This document shows, one piece after another, positions 1 through 8,763 of a DNA stretch of 64,000 bases. Location: the NCBI GenBank assembly GCA_024280375.1, contig JAJRQF010000035.1:124001-188000 (forward strand). Reading direction: 5' to 3'. A program made the position numbers and the translations under genes. The stretch comes from Alphaproteobacteria bacterium. Lineage in GTDB: Bacteria > Pseudomonadota > Alphaproteobacteria > Rhizobiales > Rhizobiaceae. How positions within the stretch are numbered: the first letter of the stretch is position 1; each line of letters starts with the position of its first letter. The notes below the pieces were generated by a model. That model ran no database searches. It saw nothing but the letters and a program-made list of their open reading frames with translations, and was not told where the DNA came from.

Positions 1-677
<677 letters not shown>

Positions 678-1286
678 ATGTTAGACAACAAGGTAAGAAC
701 CTGGATAGACCCGGTCATTGACAAGATTGCCCTAAAATTGGCACGGGCTGGAATTTCGGCAAACACCGTCACCATATTTGGATTTATAACCGGGGCCGTA
801 GCCGCCTTGGAAATCGCATTTGAAAATTACTATGCTGGCATTGTATTGATATTGATTTCCCGCCTTGCCGATGGTCTTGACGGGGCCGTGGCGCGCGTGA
901 ATAAAAAAACCGATCTTGGTGGCTTTCTAGATATAACACTGGATTTTTTCTTTTACGGTATGATTCCGCTGGCATTTATGTTTGCAAATCCGGCTGCCAA
1001 TGCACTCGCAGGCGGCACATTGATATTTACATTCTATACAACTGGCGCAAGTTTTCTGGCTTTTGCCCTAATGGCTGAAAAGCGTGGCATAGATGATGAT
1101 GCACGAGGTTCCAAATCGCTAGTCTATACGACCGGCCTTGCAGAAGCGACTGAAACAATTATTGTTTTTATTGCGTTTTGCCTGTTTCCCCAATGGTTTT
1201 CGGAGATAGCTTACGGGTTTGCGGCTCTCTGTCTGATTACCGTTACAGCCCGAATCTGGCTTGCTGTGCAAACATTCACCGATTGA
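678..1286 (+). CDS. CDP-alcohol phosphatidyltransferase family membrane protein
   Basis: A 202-residue integral membrane protein of the CDP-alcohol phosphatidyltransferase family, whose members transfer a phosphatidyl group from CDP-diacylglycerol to an alcohol acceptor at the inner membrane. The catalytic motif lies in DGLDGAVARV...DLGGFLDITLD at about residues 55-79. The acidic residues of the DG..AR...G...D...D signature are all there, with seven rather than eight residues between AR and G. Several hydrophobic segments follow. I chose the ATG at 678 because it starts just before the conserved region; an in-frame extension to 573 adds residues without family similarity. The ribosome-binding site (TGGGG) is weak. 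The alcohol substrate cannot be told from sequence; it looks closer to the YnjF-like group than to PgsA or PssA. The 3' end overlaps the convergent metZ by 11 bp. Confidence 0.85.
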   Translation: MLDNKVRTWIDPVIDKIALKLARAGISANTVTIFGFITGAVAALEIAFENYYAGIVLILISRLADGLDGAVARVNKKTDLGGFLDITLDFFFYGMIPLAFMFANPAANALAGGTLIFTFYTTGASFLAFALMAEKRGIDDDARGSKSLVYTTGLAEATETIIVFIAFCLFPQWFSEIAYGFAALCLITVTARIWLAVQTFTD

Positions 1287-2487
1287 CAGTTTCAATAGCC
1301 ATCAAAATGTCATCGATGAGATCATCGGCATTTTCTAGCCCGACGGACAAACGCACCAGTCCCTCCGATATTCCGAGCATTTCCCGATTTTCATCCGTAA
1401 GGTTCTTGTGGGTGGTTGTCGCGGGGTGGGTTATCAGGCTTTTAGCATCCCCCAGATTGTTTGAAATTTTGATGATCTCGAGAGCATTTTGGAATGCAAA
1501 TGCCTGTTGCTTGCCGCCCTCAAATTCAAATGCCACCATGGTGGAGCCAGCCCCCATTTGCTTCTTCACGATGTCAGCTTGAGGGTGGTCCTCTCGTCCC
1601 GGATAGATCAGTCGTGTGATGTCATTTTGCCCGGCGATCGCATCTGCGATTTGTTTGGCATTTTTACTTTGCTGGCCAACGCGCAGGGGTAAGGTCTCCA
1701 AGCCTTTCAACAATACCCATGCATTAAATGGGCTGATGCCTGGCCCTGTATGTCGGTAAAAATCAAACAGATATTCATCAATCCAGTCTTGCGTTGAAAG
1801 AACGACCCCACCAAGGCATCGCCCCTGACCATCAATATGTTTGGTGGCTGAATAAACCACAACGTCAGCACCAAGCTCCAGCGGTTTTTGCCAAATCGGG
1901 GTGGCAAACACATTGTCGACGACGAGCCTTGCATTGTTTTCTTTGGCAAGAGCCGCAACAGCCGCAATATCAACAACTTCCAGTGTCGGATTGGTTGGGC
2001 TTTCCAGAAAAAGCACCGAGGTTTCGGGGCGCATGGCCGCTTTCCATGCACCAAGGTCTTTGCCATCTACGAAAGTGTAGGAAATGCCAAACCGGGGCAG
2101 CAGTGTTTCAATTACATAACGGCAAGAACCAAACAGCGCATGGGCGGCAACAACATGATCGCCGGCCTGAAGCTGGCAAAGCATAGCGCTTGTAACCGCA
2201 GCCATGCCACTGGTTGTGGCAAGTGCGGCTTCCGCTCCCTCCAGCGCGCACATGCGTTGTTCAAACATGGTGACGGTCGGGTTTGCGTAGCGGGAATAAA
2301 TATATCCCTCATCATCGCCAGAAAAACGCGCCTCAGCAGCTTCCGATGTTTCGTACACAAACCCTTGCGTTAAATAGAGCGCCTCCGATGTTTCGCCGAA
2401 GGGGGAACGCATTGTTCCGCTATGCACCATGCGGGTTTCCACATTCCAGTTTGCCGAGGTGTTGTGCAATTCACTTTGCTTGCTCAT
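1276..2487 (-). CDS. metZ: O-succinylhomoserine sulfhydrylase (methionine biosynthesis)
   Basis: A PLP-dependent enzyme of the Cys/Met metabolism family, about 403 residues and full length. MetZ converts an activated homoserine ester plus sulfide directly to homocysteine. The PLP lysine is in YSATKHIDGQGR, and other family blocks are visible (YSRYANPTV, TTSGMAAV, ESPTNPTLEVVDI, NAWVLLKGLETLPLRV). The specific name rests on overall resemblance to rhizobial MetZ and on the SAM-II riboswitch upstream; O-acetylhomoserine as substrate is possible. An in-frame GTG lies 12 bases upstream (2499), but the ATG at 2487 has the better-placed GAGTGGA ribosome-binding site. Expression should fall when SAM is abundant, through the riboswitch and terminator at 2517-2618. 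Confidence 0.9.
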   Translation of the reverse strand: MSKQSELHNTSANWNVETRMVHSGTMRSPFGETSEALYLTQGFVYETSEAAEARFSGDDEGYIYSRYANPTVTMFEQRMCALEGAEAALATTSGMAAVTSAMLCQLQAGDHVVAAHALFGSCRYVIETLLPRFGISYTFVDGKDLGAWKAAMRPETSVLFLESPTNPTLEVVDIAAVAALAKENNARLVVDNVFATPIWQKPLELGADVVVYSATKHIDGQGRCLGGVVLSTQDWIDEYLFDFYRHTGPGISPFNAWVLLKGLETLPLRVGQQSKNAKQIADAIAGQNDITRLIYPGREDHPQADIVKKQMGAGSTMVAFEFEGGKQQAFAFQNALEIIKISNNLGDAKSLITHPATTTHKNLTDENREMLGISEGLVRLSVGLENADDLIDDILMAIETVNR

Positions 2488-2516
2488 AATATTGTCCACT
2501 CATCTGTACCAAACAC

Positions 2517-2549
2517 AAAAAAACCGACTCGCAAATTGCAGAGCCGGTT
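2517..2549 (-). terminator. Intrinsic terminator between SAM-II aptamer and metZ (attenuator)
   Basis: Read on the minus strand, a 9-bp stem (AACCGGCTC pairing with GAGTCGGTT, one G.U pair) has a 10-base loop and runs into eight U residues. It sits 13-14 bases after the aptamer and about 30 bases before the metZ start. This is what a transcription-terminating SAM-II switch would need. Confidence 0.85.
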
Positions 2550-2562
2550 GAACGGTACTCGG

Positions 2563-2618
2563 CCCTTTAGCGACTTATTTAACGTGGTTGCAAGCCGACC
2601 GGCCAAATCACCACGGGA
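2563..2618 (-). ncRNA. SAM-II riboswitch upstream of metZ
   Basis: The minus strand carries the conserved SAM-II core seen in rhizobial met genes: CGTGGTGATTTGG, then GGCTTGCAACCACGTTAAA, then AAGTCGCTAAAGGG. The P1 helix is a perfect 6 bp (CGTGGT with ACCACG), and the 3' AAGTCGCTAAAGGG segment supplies the pseudoknot strand. SAM-II binds S-adenosylmethionine and lowers expression of methionine biosynthesis genes in alphaproteobacteria. The transcript would start almost at the first base of the aptamer, judging from the promoter at 2627-2655. Confidence 0.95.
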
Positions 2619-2626
2619 TAAATGCG

Positions 2627-2655
2627 CTTTTAGCGTGCTTGTTGCTTTGCGTCAA
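2627..2655 (-). promoter_or_regulatory. Promoter of metZ
   Basis: On the minus strand TTGACG (2655-2650) and TAAAAG (2632-2627) are separated by exactly 17 bases, a good sigma70-type pair. The predicted start near 2620 coincides with the 5' edge of the SAM-II aptamer, which supports both calls. Confidence 0.65.
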
Positions 2656-2672
2656 TCGCTACATTCTATAAT
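2642..2672 (+). promoter_or_regulatory. Promoter of dcd
   Basis: A perfect -10 TATAAT lies at 2667-2672 with a weak TTGCTT -35 at 2642-2647 (19-base spacer). It is about 32 bases before the dcd start, giving a short leader. Its -35 region overlaps the -35 of the divergent metZ promoter, so the two may interfere. Confidence 0.5.
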
Positions 2673-2703
2673 GATAAGCGTGAAAACCAAATTGAGGAAA
2701 GCC

Positions 2704-3807
2704 ATGATATCTCGTCGAGACAGCGGTATTCTGCCCGATGCAGACATTCAATCCCTTTTTGATGCAGGAAAAATTTCAGCTTCAAAGCCACTTGATAAAA
2801 ACCAGATTCAACCGGCCAGCCTTGATTTACGCTTGGGCACGACCGCATTTCGGGTGCGGGCGAGTTTTTTACCGGGCAAAAAACACCTTGTTTCAGACAA
2901 GCTTGACAGATTGATGTTGCATACATTCGATCTCACAGAAGGTGCGGTGCTGGAAACCGGCTGCGTCTATATTGTCCCACTGCTTGAATCATTTGCCTTG
3001 CCGGATGATGTATCAGCATCAGCAAACCCCAAAAGCTCAACCGGCCGTCTCGACATTTTTACCCGTGTTATCGCCAATAATACTCAGCAGTTTGATATGT
3101 TGCCGAAAGGCTATTCCGGGCAGCTTTATCTGGAAATTAGCCCACGGACATTTCCGATCGTAGTGCGTACCGGGTCACGCCTTTCGCAAATTCGCTTCAG
3201 AAAAGGAGACGCCACCTTAAATGGCGACGAGATGCTGGCGCTTCAGCAGTCTGATATTCTGGTCGCGGCCAAAGATCCACTGATCGACGGGCGTGGTGTT
3301 GCTATGTCGATAGATTTATCCGGTGACGAGACCAGCCTGATCGGCTATCGCGGCAAGCGGCATACAGCACTTGTCGATGTGGACAAGCCTGCCGCCCATG
3401 ATGTGCTCGATTTCTGGGAGCCGATTTACAACCGTGGTTCGATGGATCTGGTACTGGACCCGGACCAGTTTTATATTCTGGTTTCCCGTGAAGCCATACA
3501 TGTGCCTCCGGATTATGCGGCCGAAATGGTCCCGTTTGATCCTCTTGTTGGCGAATTCAGGGTTCACTACGCCGGGTTTTTCGATCCAGGGTTCGGGCAT
3601 GCTGGCGCCGGTGGAGCCGGGAGCCGGGCGGTGCTTGAGGTGCGCAGCCATGAGGTGCCGTTCATACTTGAACATGGGCAGGTAATTGGGCGGTTGATCT
3701 ATGAGCACATGTTATTACGACCACAGAGTCTCTATGGCAGCGACCTCCATTCCAACTATCAGGCGCAGGGGTTGAAACTATCGAAGCATTTTCGGGCAAT
3801 TGAATAG
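2704..3807 (+). CDS. dcd: 2'-deoxycytidine 5'-triphosphate deaminase, long alphaproteobacterial form
   Basis: A 367-residue protein of the long DCD-type deaminase family, about twice the length of E. coli Dcd and apparently containing two related trimeric dUTPase-like halves. Dcd deaminates dCTP to dUTP and so feeds dTTP synthesis. The N-terminal half shows IQPASLDLRLG and SANPKSSTGRLDIFTRV, which resemble the substrate-binding and active-site blocks of the dCTP deaminase/dUTPase fold; the C-terminal half repeats the pattern (YNRGSMDLVLDPDQFYIL, GFFDPGFGHAGAGG, EHGQVIGRL). The ATG at 2704 follows GAGGAAAG at good distance; longer in-frame starts run back into the metZ riboswitch and lack family similarity. 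Gene is monocistronic or first of a unit with the small gene at 3941. Confidence 0.9.
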   Translation: MISRRDSGILPDADIQSLFDAGKISASKPLDKNQIQPASLDLRLGTTAFRVRASFLPGKKHLVSDKLDRLMLHTFDLTEGAVLETGCVYIVPLLESFALPDDVSASANPKSSTGRLDIFTRVIANNTQQFDMLPKGYSGQLYLEISPRTFPIVVRTGSRLSQIRFRKGDATLNGDEMLALQQSDILVAAKDPLIDGRGVAMSIDLSGDETSLIGYRGKRHTALVDVDKPAAHDVLDFWEPIYNRGSMDLVLDPDQFYILVSREAIHVPPDYAAEMVPFDPLVGEFRVHYAGFFDPGFGHAGAGGAGSRAVLEVRSHEVPFILEHGQVIGRLIYEHMLLRPQSLYGSDLHSNYQAQGLKLSKHFRAIE

Positions 3808-3940
3808 CCGTAATTTATACGATAATTCAGTATCTTAATAGAATTGAAATAAATCACTTATATTTGAGCGGAAATGTAAACCGGATGTTAACCAAATTTA
3901 GCAAATACTGACGCAAAGGAAACCAACTGGAGTTCACGGG

Positions 3941-4303
3941 ATGACCGCATCAAATGTTCACGTATTAAATGAAGAGCAATGTCCGGTCCCTGAAGATATT
4001 CTTGGGGAAATGCATTCGTCCAATCCTTCAGATGCTGCAAAAGTTGCGTCAAAACTGCCTGAACCCCAACGAGCACAATTGGCTGCATTTTGTTACGAAC
4101 GCCGCCATCTGCATCATCTTGGTCTGATAATTGCGTCCACATGCGGGCAGTATTCATTACGCAAAGCTTTTGGACTTGCGGGTGAAGTGGTTTACAAACA
4201 ATCACGCAAGCCGGATGAAACGATTGCTAAAGAACGGCGCAACGCCAATCAAATGGCACCAAAACCAGTAAGTCTTGCTAAATTTGTACGCGACGATCAT
4301 TAA
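3941..4303 (+). CDS. Conserved small hypothetical protein
   Basis: A 120-residue soluble protein with no domain I can name. The middle (residues about 45-90: RAQLAAFCYERRHLHHLGLIIA then LRKAFGLAGEVVY) looks helical and ordered, while the N-terminus is acidic and the C-terminus basic. A GGAG ribosome-binding site lies nine bases before the ATG. The gene sits between dcd and rpsO with its own downstream hairpin terminator at 4401-4434, so it is probably expressed separately from rpsO. No signal peptide or membrane segment. Function unknown. Confidence 0.7.
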   Translation: MTASNVHVLNEEQCPVPEDILGEMHSSNPSDAAKVASKLPEPQRAQLAAFCYERRHLHHLGLIIASTCGQYSLRKAFGLAGEVVYKQSRKPDETIAKERRNANQMAPKPVSLAKFVRDDH

Positions 4304-4400
4304 GGGCGCGCTATAGCTTTTTGAACACTTAGCCAATATCGCTAGTCGATGGTTATTAGTGCTGGTAATTCAATTCATTTTCAACTATACGAACGCGATT

Positions 4401-4434
4401 ACGGGTGTTTCCTATTGGAATTGCCCGTATTTTT
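4401..4434 (+). terminator. Terminator after the small hypothetical gene
   Basis: ACGGG (4401-4405) pairs with CCCGT (4424-4428), an inner TTCC/GGAA helix extends it, and ATTTTT follows directly. It lies about 100 bases past the stop codon at 4303. Confidence 0.6.
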
Positions 4435-4583
4435 GTACGCAGCCTGATATTTATCATGTTGAACAAATCTGCCAAAATTCATTGGTTGCTAGCTCTAAGA
4501 ACGGGTTCGTTTGGTTGAGCTGAAATTGAGATATGACCATTGCTGAGCGACATCTCGGCAGTTGGTGTCTAAGTCAAATCATG

Positions 4584-4602
4584 GGTCGGGACTAACCCGA
4601 CC
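4584..4602 (+). promoter_or_regulatory. Hairpin in the rpsO leader, candidate S15 autoregulatory site
   Basis: GGTCGGG and CCCGACC form a perfect 7-bp stem with a 5-base ACTAA loop, ending 19 bases before the rpsO ATG. S15 represses its own translation through leader structures in several phyla, including alphaproteobacteria, and GGT/CGG-rich helices mimicking the 16S site are typical. The structure is seen; the regulatory role is inferred. Confidence 0.5.
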
Positions 4603-4621
4603 AAAACAGAAAGTTACAACG

Positions 4622-4891
4622 ATGTCGATTACACCAGAGCGTAAAGCTGAACTCATTAAAGAATATGCAATTAAGGAAGGTGACACAGGTTCACCCGAAG
4701 TACAGGTTGCTATCCTGACCGAGCGTATTAATAATCTGACTGAGCATTTCAAAGGACACAAAAAGGATAATCATTCCCGCCGTGGTCTTTTAAAAATGGT
4801 CGCAACCAGACGTAGTCTTTTGGACTATGCGCGTTCAAAAAATGAAGAGCGTTATAAGGCATTGATCACCAGACTTGGTGTTCGCCGTTAA
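4622..4891 (+). CDS. rpsO: 30S ribosomal protein S15
   Basis: An 89-residue protein, the standard length for bacterial S15, a primary binder of the central domain of 16S rRNA. Family blocks are clear: [57 protein letters not shown], and the end LITRLGVRR. The start at 4622 gives the normal length; the open frame extends to 4562 through the leader hairpin and those residues are not part of S15. The ribosome-binding site (AGAAAG) is weak, which fits translational control through the leader. It is followed by a strong terminator and then pnp, the conserved bacterial order. Confidence 0.98.
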   Translation: MSITPERKAELIKEYAIKEGDTGSPEVQVAILTERINNLTEHFKGHKKDNHSRRGLLKMVATRRSLLDYARSKNEERYKALITRLGVRR

Positions 4892-4899
4892 TTTTTACC

Positions 4900-4934
4900 C
4901 GGCGGGCTTTCTTAAAGTCCGCCGTTTGTATTTT
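4900..4934 (+). terminator. Intrinsic terminator after rpsO
   Basis: An 11-bp stem (CGGCGGGCTTT with AAAGTCCGCCG, one G.U pair) has a 3-base loop and is followed by TTTGTATTTT. It begins nine bases after the rpsO stop, so only part of the transcripts should run on into pnp. Confidence 0.85.
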
Positions 4935-4950
4935 AATTGAGTACAGTCTA

Positions 4951-4978
4951 GGCGCAGTTTGGATTACGTCTCTGCGCC
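4951..4978 (+). promoter_or_regulatory. Hairpin in rpsO-pnp spacer
   Basis: GGCGCAG (4951-4957) and CTGCGCC (4972-4978) form a perfect 7-bp stem with a 14-base loop and no U-tract. It lies 256 bases upstream of pnp and may be part of the readthrough leader or a processing site. Confidence 0.4.
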
Positions 4979-5044
4979 AAGCCTGAAAGAGGGGTTGGTT
5001 AAACCCGATATCGGAATTTCATCTGGTGATCTTAAGGTAATAAT

Positions 5045-5098
5045 GGGGCAGGATTGTTAGAAGCTTGTAAATCACCCAAGCTTCTAATTGTCTTGCCC
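5045..5098 (+). promoter_or_regulatory. Long hairpin in the pnp leader, candidate RNase III processing/autoregulation site
   Basis: TTAGAAGCTTG (5057-5067) pairs perfectly with CAAGCTTCTAA (5077-5087) over 11 bp around a 9-base loop. GGGCA (5046-5050) pairs with TGCCC (5094-5098) and closes an outer, imperfect helix. There is no U-tract, so it is not a terminator. In E. coli PNPase represses its own mRNA after RNase III cuts such a leader stem; the same role here is inferred. Confidence 0.5.
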
Positions 5099-5234
5099 GG
5101 TCAAAGCCTTTTTTAACCCGAAAAATTCAATCCCTCTAATTGACAAGACGTAATTGATGAAAGCCTGCAAGCATACCTGATGATCAGGAACTTGAGGCTG
5201 TACGAAGGCCGGATGGCCATATGAAGGAATGAAG

Positions 5235-7343
5235 ATGTTTAATAAACACACTGTAGAAATCGAATGGGGCGGACGCCCACTTACTATTGAAACCGGGCAA
5301 ATCGCCCGTCAGGCCGATGCCTGTGTAATCGCCACCTATGGCGAAACCACCGTACTTTGCGCCGTTGTATCGCAAAAAACTCCAAAACCTGGCCTGGATT
5401 TTTTCCCACTTACCGTAAACTATCAGGAAAAAGCCTATGCTGCCGGTAAAATTCCTGGCGGCTTTTTGAAGCGTGAAGCGCGCCCATCTGAAGGCGAAAC
5501 ACTTATTTGCCGTCTGATCGACCGTCCGATCCGCCCCTTGTTTGCCGATGGATATAAAAACGACACACAGATTACACTCACTGTTCTTTCCCACGATATG
5601 GAAAACAACCCGGACGTGGTCGCAATGATCGCAACTTCAGCCGCACTTACCATATCTGGCATACCTTTCATGGGTCCAATCGGCGGTGCACGTGTTGGCT
5701 ATATTGATGATGAATATGTGCTGAACCCTAATATCGATGAAATGCCTGAATCATCACTTGATCTGATTGTTGCTGGAACCGGCGATGCTGTGTTGATGGT
5801 TGAGTCTGAAGCCAGTGAGCTTTCAGAAGAAATCATGCTTGGCGCTGTTATGTTTGGCCATGAGCAATTTCAGCCGGTCATTGAAGCCTGTGTAAAGCTA
5901 GCTGAAAAAGCTGCAAAAGAACCACGAGAACACTCTGTTCCCGATAATTCAGCGCTGGAAAAGAAAGTTACAAAGCTTATCGGCAAGGACATCGAAAAAG
6001 CCTATAAGATTTCTGACAAGCAAGACCGCTACGAAGCATTGGACGCGGCTAAAGCTAAAGCCAAGGCCAAATTCCTCACCGAGGAATCATCTGAAGGTGA
6101 AACTCAGGTGCTTGGTGAAGTTTTCAAACATGTACAAGCAACCGTTGTTCGTGGATCCATATTGAAAACCGGCAAGCGCATTGATGGCCGCGACCTTTCT
6201 ACGGTTCGCCAAATCAGTGCGGAAGTTGGTATGTTGCCACGAACTCATGGTTCTGCATTGTTTACCCGTGGTGAAACCCAGGCGCTGGTTGTCGCAACTC
6301 TTGGTACCGGTGATGACGAGCAATTCATTGATGCGCTGACCGGAACTTATAAGGAAAACTTCCTGTTGCATTATAACTTCCCGCCTTATTCAGTCGGTGA
6401 AACTGGCCGTACAGGCTTTACCTCCCGTCGCGAAGTTGGCCACGGTAAATTGGCTTGGCGGGCGATCAAAGCTGTTCTGCCAAATCGTGAAGAATTTCCT
6501 TACACACTGCGCGCGGTTTCTGAAATTACCGAATCCAATGGTTCCTCTTCCATGGCGACGGTTTGTGGAACATCATTGGCATTCATGGATGCTGGCGTGC
6601 CTTTGAAGGCGCCTGTTGCTGGTATCGCCATGGGGTTGATCAAAGAGGGCGACGATTATGCCGTTCTTTCAGATATCCTTGGCGATGAAGATCATCTTGG
6701 CGATATGGACTTTAAGGTCGCAGGTACTGCTGAAGGCATTACCTCACTTCAAATGGACATCAAAATCACCGGCATTACCGAAGAAATCATGAAAATTGCT
6801 CTCGATCAGGCAAATGAAGGTCGTCAGCACATTCTTGGTGAAATGTCCAAGTCGTTGACCGAAGGCCGTGCAGAGCTTGGTGAATTTGCTCCACGTATTG
6901 AGACAATGAAAATCCCGGTTGATAAAATTCGTGAAGTCATTGGTTCAGGCGGTAAGGTCATTCGTGAAATCGTTGAAAAAACCGGTGCGAAAATCAATAT
7001 TGACGATGATGGCGTAATCAAAATCGCTTCATCCAGCGGCAAGGAAATTGAAGCTGCACTGAAGTGGATTCATTCCATTGTTGATGAACCTGAAGAAGGC
7101 GTTATTTACCAGGGTACTGTTGTTAAAACCGTTGATTTTGGCGCATTTGTCAATTTCTTCGGCGCAAAAGATGGTCTGGTACATATATCGCAATTGACCG
7201 AGGGCCGCGTTGCAAAAACTACCGACGTTATCAAAGAAGGCGACAAGGTTTGGGTTAAACTGATGGGCTTTGATGATCGCGGAAAAGTTCGTTTGTCAAT
7301 GAAAGTTGTTGATCAGGAAACCGGCGAAGAAATCGCTGAATAA
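5235..7343 (+). CDS. pnp: Polyribonucleotide nucleotidyltransferase (PNPase)
   Basis: A 702-residue, full-length PNPase, the phosphate-dependent 3'-5' exoribonuclease of the RNA degradosome. Two RNase PH domains are visible: the first in about residues 10-140 ([34 protein letters not shown]) and the second in about 310-540 ([48 protein letters not shown]). A KH domain follows ([24 protein letters not shown]) and then an S1 domain ([19 protein letters not shown]). I chose the ATG at 5235: AGGA is six bases away, whereas for the in-frame ATG at 5229 it abuts the start codon. The gene ends soon after the S1 domain with an acidic tail. Confidence 0.97.
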   Translation: MFNKHTVEIEWGGRPLTIETGQIARQADACVIATYGETTVLCAVVSQKTPKPGLDFFPLTVNYQEKAYAAGKIPGGFLKREARPSEGETLICRLIDRPIRPLFADGYKNDTQITLTVLSHDMENNPDVVAMIATSAALTISGIPFMGPIGGARVGYIDDEYVLNPNIDEMPESSLDLIVAGTGDAVLMVESEASELSEEIMLGAVMFGHEQFQPVIEACVKLAEKAAKEPREHSVPDNSALEKKVTKLIGKDIEKAYKISDKQDRYEALDAAKAKAKAKFLTEESSEGETQVLGEVFKHVQATVVRGSILKTGKRIDGRDLSTVRQISAEVGMLPRTHGSALFTRGETQALVVATLGTGDDEQFIDALTGTYKENFLLHYNFPPYSVGETGRTGFTSRREVGHGKLAWRAIKAVLPNREEFPYTLRAVSEITESNGSSSMATVCGTSLAFMDAGVPLKAPVAGIAMGLIKEGDDYAVLSDILGDEDHLGDMDFKVAGTAEGITSLQMDIKITGITEEIMKIALDQANEGRQHILGEMSKSLTEGRAELGEFAPRIETMKIPVDKIREVIGSGGKVIREIVEKTGAKINIDDDGVIKIASSSGKEIEAALKWIHSIVDEPEEGVIYQGTVVKTVDFGAFVNFFGAKDGLVHISQLTEGRVAKTTDVIKEGDKVWVKLMGFDDRGKVRLSMKVVDQETGEEIAE

Positions 7344-7379
7344 GCGGTTTTCTCGCTCAAGTTCTGAACTTAAATAAAT

Positions 7380-7410
7380 ACGGCGCTGGTGAAAATCAGT
7401 GCCGTTTTTT
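7380..7410 (+). terminator. Intrinsic terminator after pnp
   Basis: ACGGCGCTG (7380-7388) pairs with CAGTGCCGT (7397-7405), one G.U pair, then six T. It ends at the stop codon of the convergent irr gene and separates the two units. Confidence 0.85.
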
Positions 7411-7879
7411 ATTTCTTGCGGCGCAAACGCACAATCACGTCGATTTTTGATATTTCCATACCCTCAGGTGGTTCAGGTAATTTGCCGAACTCCACATTGT
7501 CATAGGGAATATCCAATACCGAATTATCATCTTCCATATAAAAATGGTGATGATGGTTGGTATTGGTATCAAAATAGGTTTTTGTGGAATCGATAACCAC
7601 AGCCCGCAATAGCCCGGCATCTTTAAACTGGTGCAGCGTATTGTAAATTGTAGCGAGCGAAACAGGTACATTCTCGCCAAGTGCTTCCACATGCAGTTGT
7701 TCTGCAGAAATGTGCCTTTTGCCTTTGGAAAACAACAGCCTGGCAAGTGCTACGCGTTGCCTGGTCGGGCGTAAATCCGCGCTGCGCAGCATTTCGCTAA
7801 TCTGCACGCTGGTATTGCCAAAGCAGTTTTGGCTATCTTCTTTCGATAAAAAGAGAAGTGGATTTTCCGAACTTGCCAT
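7409..7879 (-). CDS. irr: Iron response regulator Irr (Fur family)
   Basis: A 156-residue Fur-superfamily transcription factor. Irr regulates haem synthesis and iron uptake genes in Rhizobiales and is unstable when haem is plentiful. The winged-helix part runs from about residue 28 to 100 (LRSADLRPTRQRVALARLLF, HISAEQLHVEA, VSLATIYNTLHQFKDAGLL). The haem/metal-binding stretch NTNHHHHFYMEDDNSVLDIP is diagnostic for Irr rather than Fur. I see no GCP-type haem regulatory motif. The ATG at 7879 has no strong ribosome-binding site; a GTG nine bases upstream (7888) is an alternative, and the long frame to 8128 is spurious. It is divergent from fabA, a conserved rhizobial arrangement. Confidence 0.93.
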   Translation of the reverse strand: MASSENPLLFLSKEDSQNCFGNTSVQISEMLRSADLRPTRQRVALARLLFSKGKRHISAEQLHVEALGENVPVSLATIYNTLHQFKDAGLLRAVVIDSTKTYFDTNTNHHHHFYMEDDNSVLDIPYDNVEFGKLPEPPEGMEISKIDVIVRLRRKK

Positions 7880-8132
7880 CACACACACTTGAGTTTCATA
7901 TTTCCTGAGCGATTGATTAAATTCAGGGTAACCAACCATCTGTCTGTTGCTGTAATAGATAGTGCAAGCATAGTGATTCCGCAAGCACACCTGGTTATTC
8001 GAGAAAAATAAGCTGATAATCCAACTAAATATTGGTTCCTTTCCCGTCAGAATTAATTTACAAATATCGCTCAGAAGCAGGCGATTGATTGCCTGTTGGC
8101 AAGGATTTGAAAAAGCAACAAGGCGCAATTTT
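7880..8132. promoter_or_regulatory. irr-fabA divergent promoter region
   Basis: This 253-bp AT-rich region must hold both promoters. I looked for an Irr-binding ICE-like TTAGAA-TTCTAA inverted repeat and did not see a good one, and no convincing -35/-10 pair stood out. Confidence 0.4.
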
Positions 8133-8636
8133 ATGGCAGAGCAAAAATCCAGTTATTCCTATGAAGAGATATTGTCTTGTGGGCGTGGCGAACTATTCGG
8201 ACCTGGCAATGCTCAATTGCCCTTGCCTCCGATGCTTATGTTAAACCGCATTACCGAGATTTCTGAAGATGGCGGAGAGTTTGGCAAAGGGCATATTCGT
8301 GCCGAGTTTGATATTCGCGAAGATTTGTGGTTTTTCCCGTGCCACTTTCAGGGTGACCCTGTTATGCCGGGCTGTCTTGGCCTTGATGCGCTATGGCAGG
8401 CAACTGGTTTTTACCTTGGCTGGCTGGGCGAACCCGGCAAAGGCCGAGCCATTGCAACCGGAGAAGTTAAATTCAAAGGCATGGTAACCCCCAAAACCAA
8501 ATTGGTGGAATTTGGCATTGATTTCAAACGGGTAATGCGTGGACGTTTGGTGCTTGGAACGGCGGATGGCTGGGTGAAAGCCGATGGTGAAGTGGTCTTC
8601 ACGGCAAAAGATTTACGTGTCGGGCTTTTCAAATAG
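8133..8636 (+). CDS. fabA: 3-hydroxydecanoyl-[ACP] dehydratase/isomerase
   Basis: A 167-residue enzyme that dehydrates 3-hydroxyacyl-ACP and isomerises trans-2- to cis-3-decenoyl-ACP, the branch point to unsaturated fatty acids. The active-site pair is present: His71 in [15 protein letters not shown] and Asp85 in LGLDALWQ. Length matches the family. The ATG at 8133 follows AAGGCG. It is the first gene of fabA-fabB-fabI, next to irr, as in Rhizobium and relatives. Confidence 0.97.
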   Translation: MAEQKSSYSYEEILSCGRGELFGPGNAQLPLPPMLMLNRITEISEDGGEFGKGHIRAEFDIREDLWFFPCHFQGDPVMPGCLGLDALWQATGFYLGWLGEPGKGRAIATGEVKFKGMVTPKTKLVEFGIDFKRVMRGRLVLGTADGWVKADGEVVFTAKDLRVGLFK

Positions 8637-8763
8637 CCCCAAAGCAATCTGTAATTGAATTTGAATTGAATGCGCGGAGATATCGGTCTGTCTGGTATTT
8701 TGGACACACGGGCTCTATATATGCTTCCATCACATCGGATGTAATTTCAGCTAGGATCTAACA

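Larger units (their letters stand above)
4304..4621. other. Intergenic region before rpsO
   Basis: This 318-bp stretch holds a terminator-like hairpin for the upstream small gene and a 7-bp hairpin close to the rpsO start, both listed separately. The rpsO promoter must be in here but I could not pick a clear -35/-10 pair. No coding region or tRNA was seen. Confidence 0.5.

Noticed and set aside
2488-2499. GTG start for metZ four codons earlier
   Set aside because: No ribosome-binding site at the right distance, while the ATG at 2487 has one.
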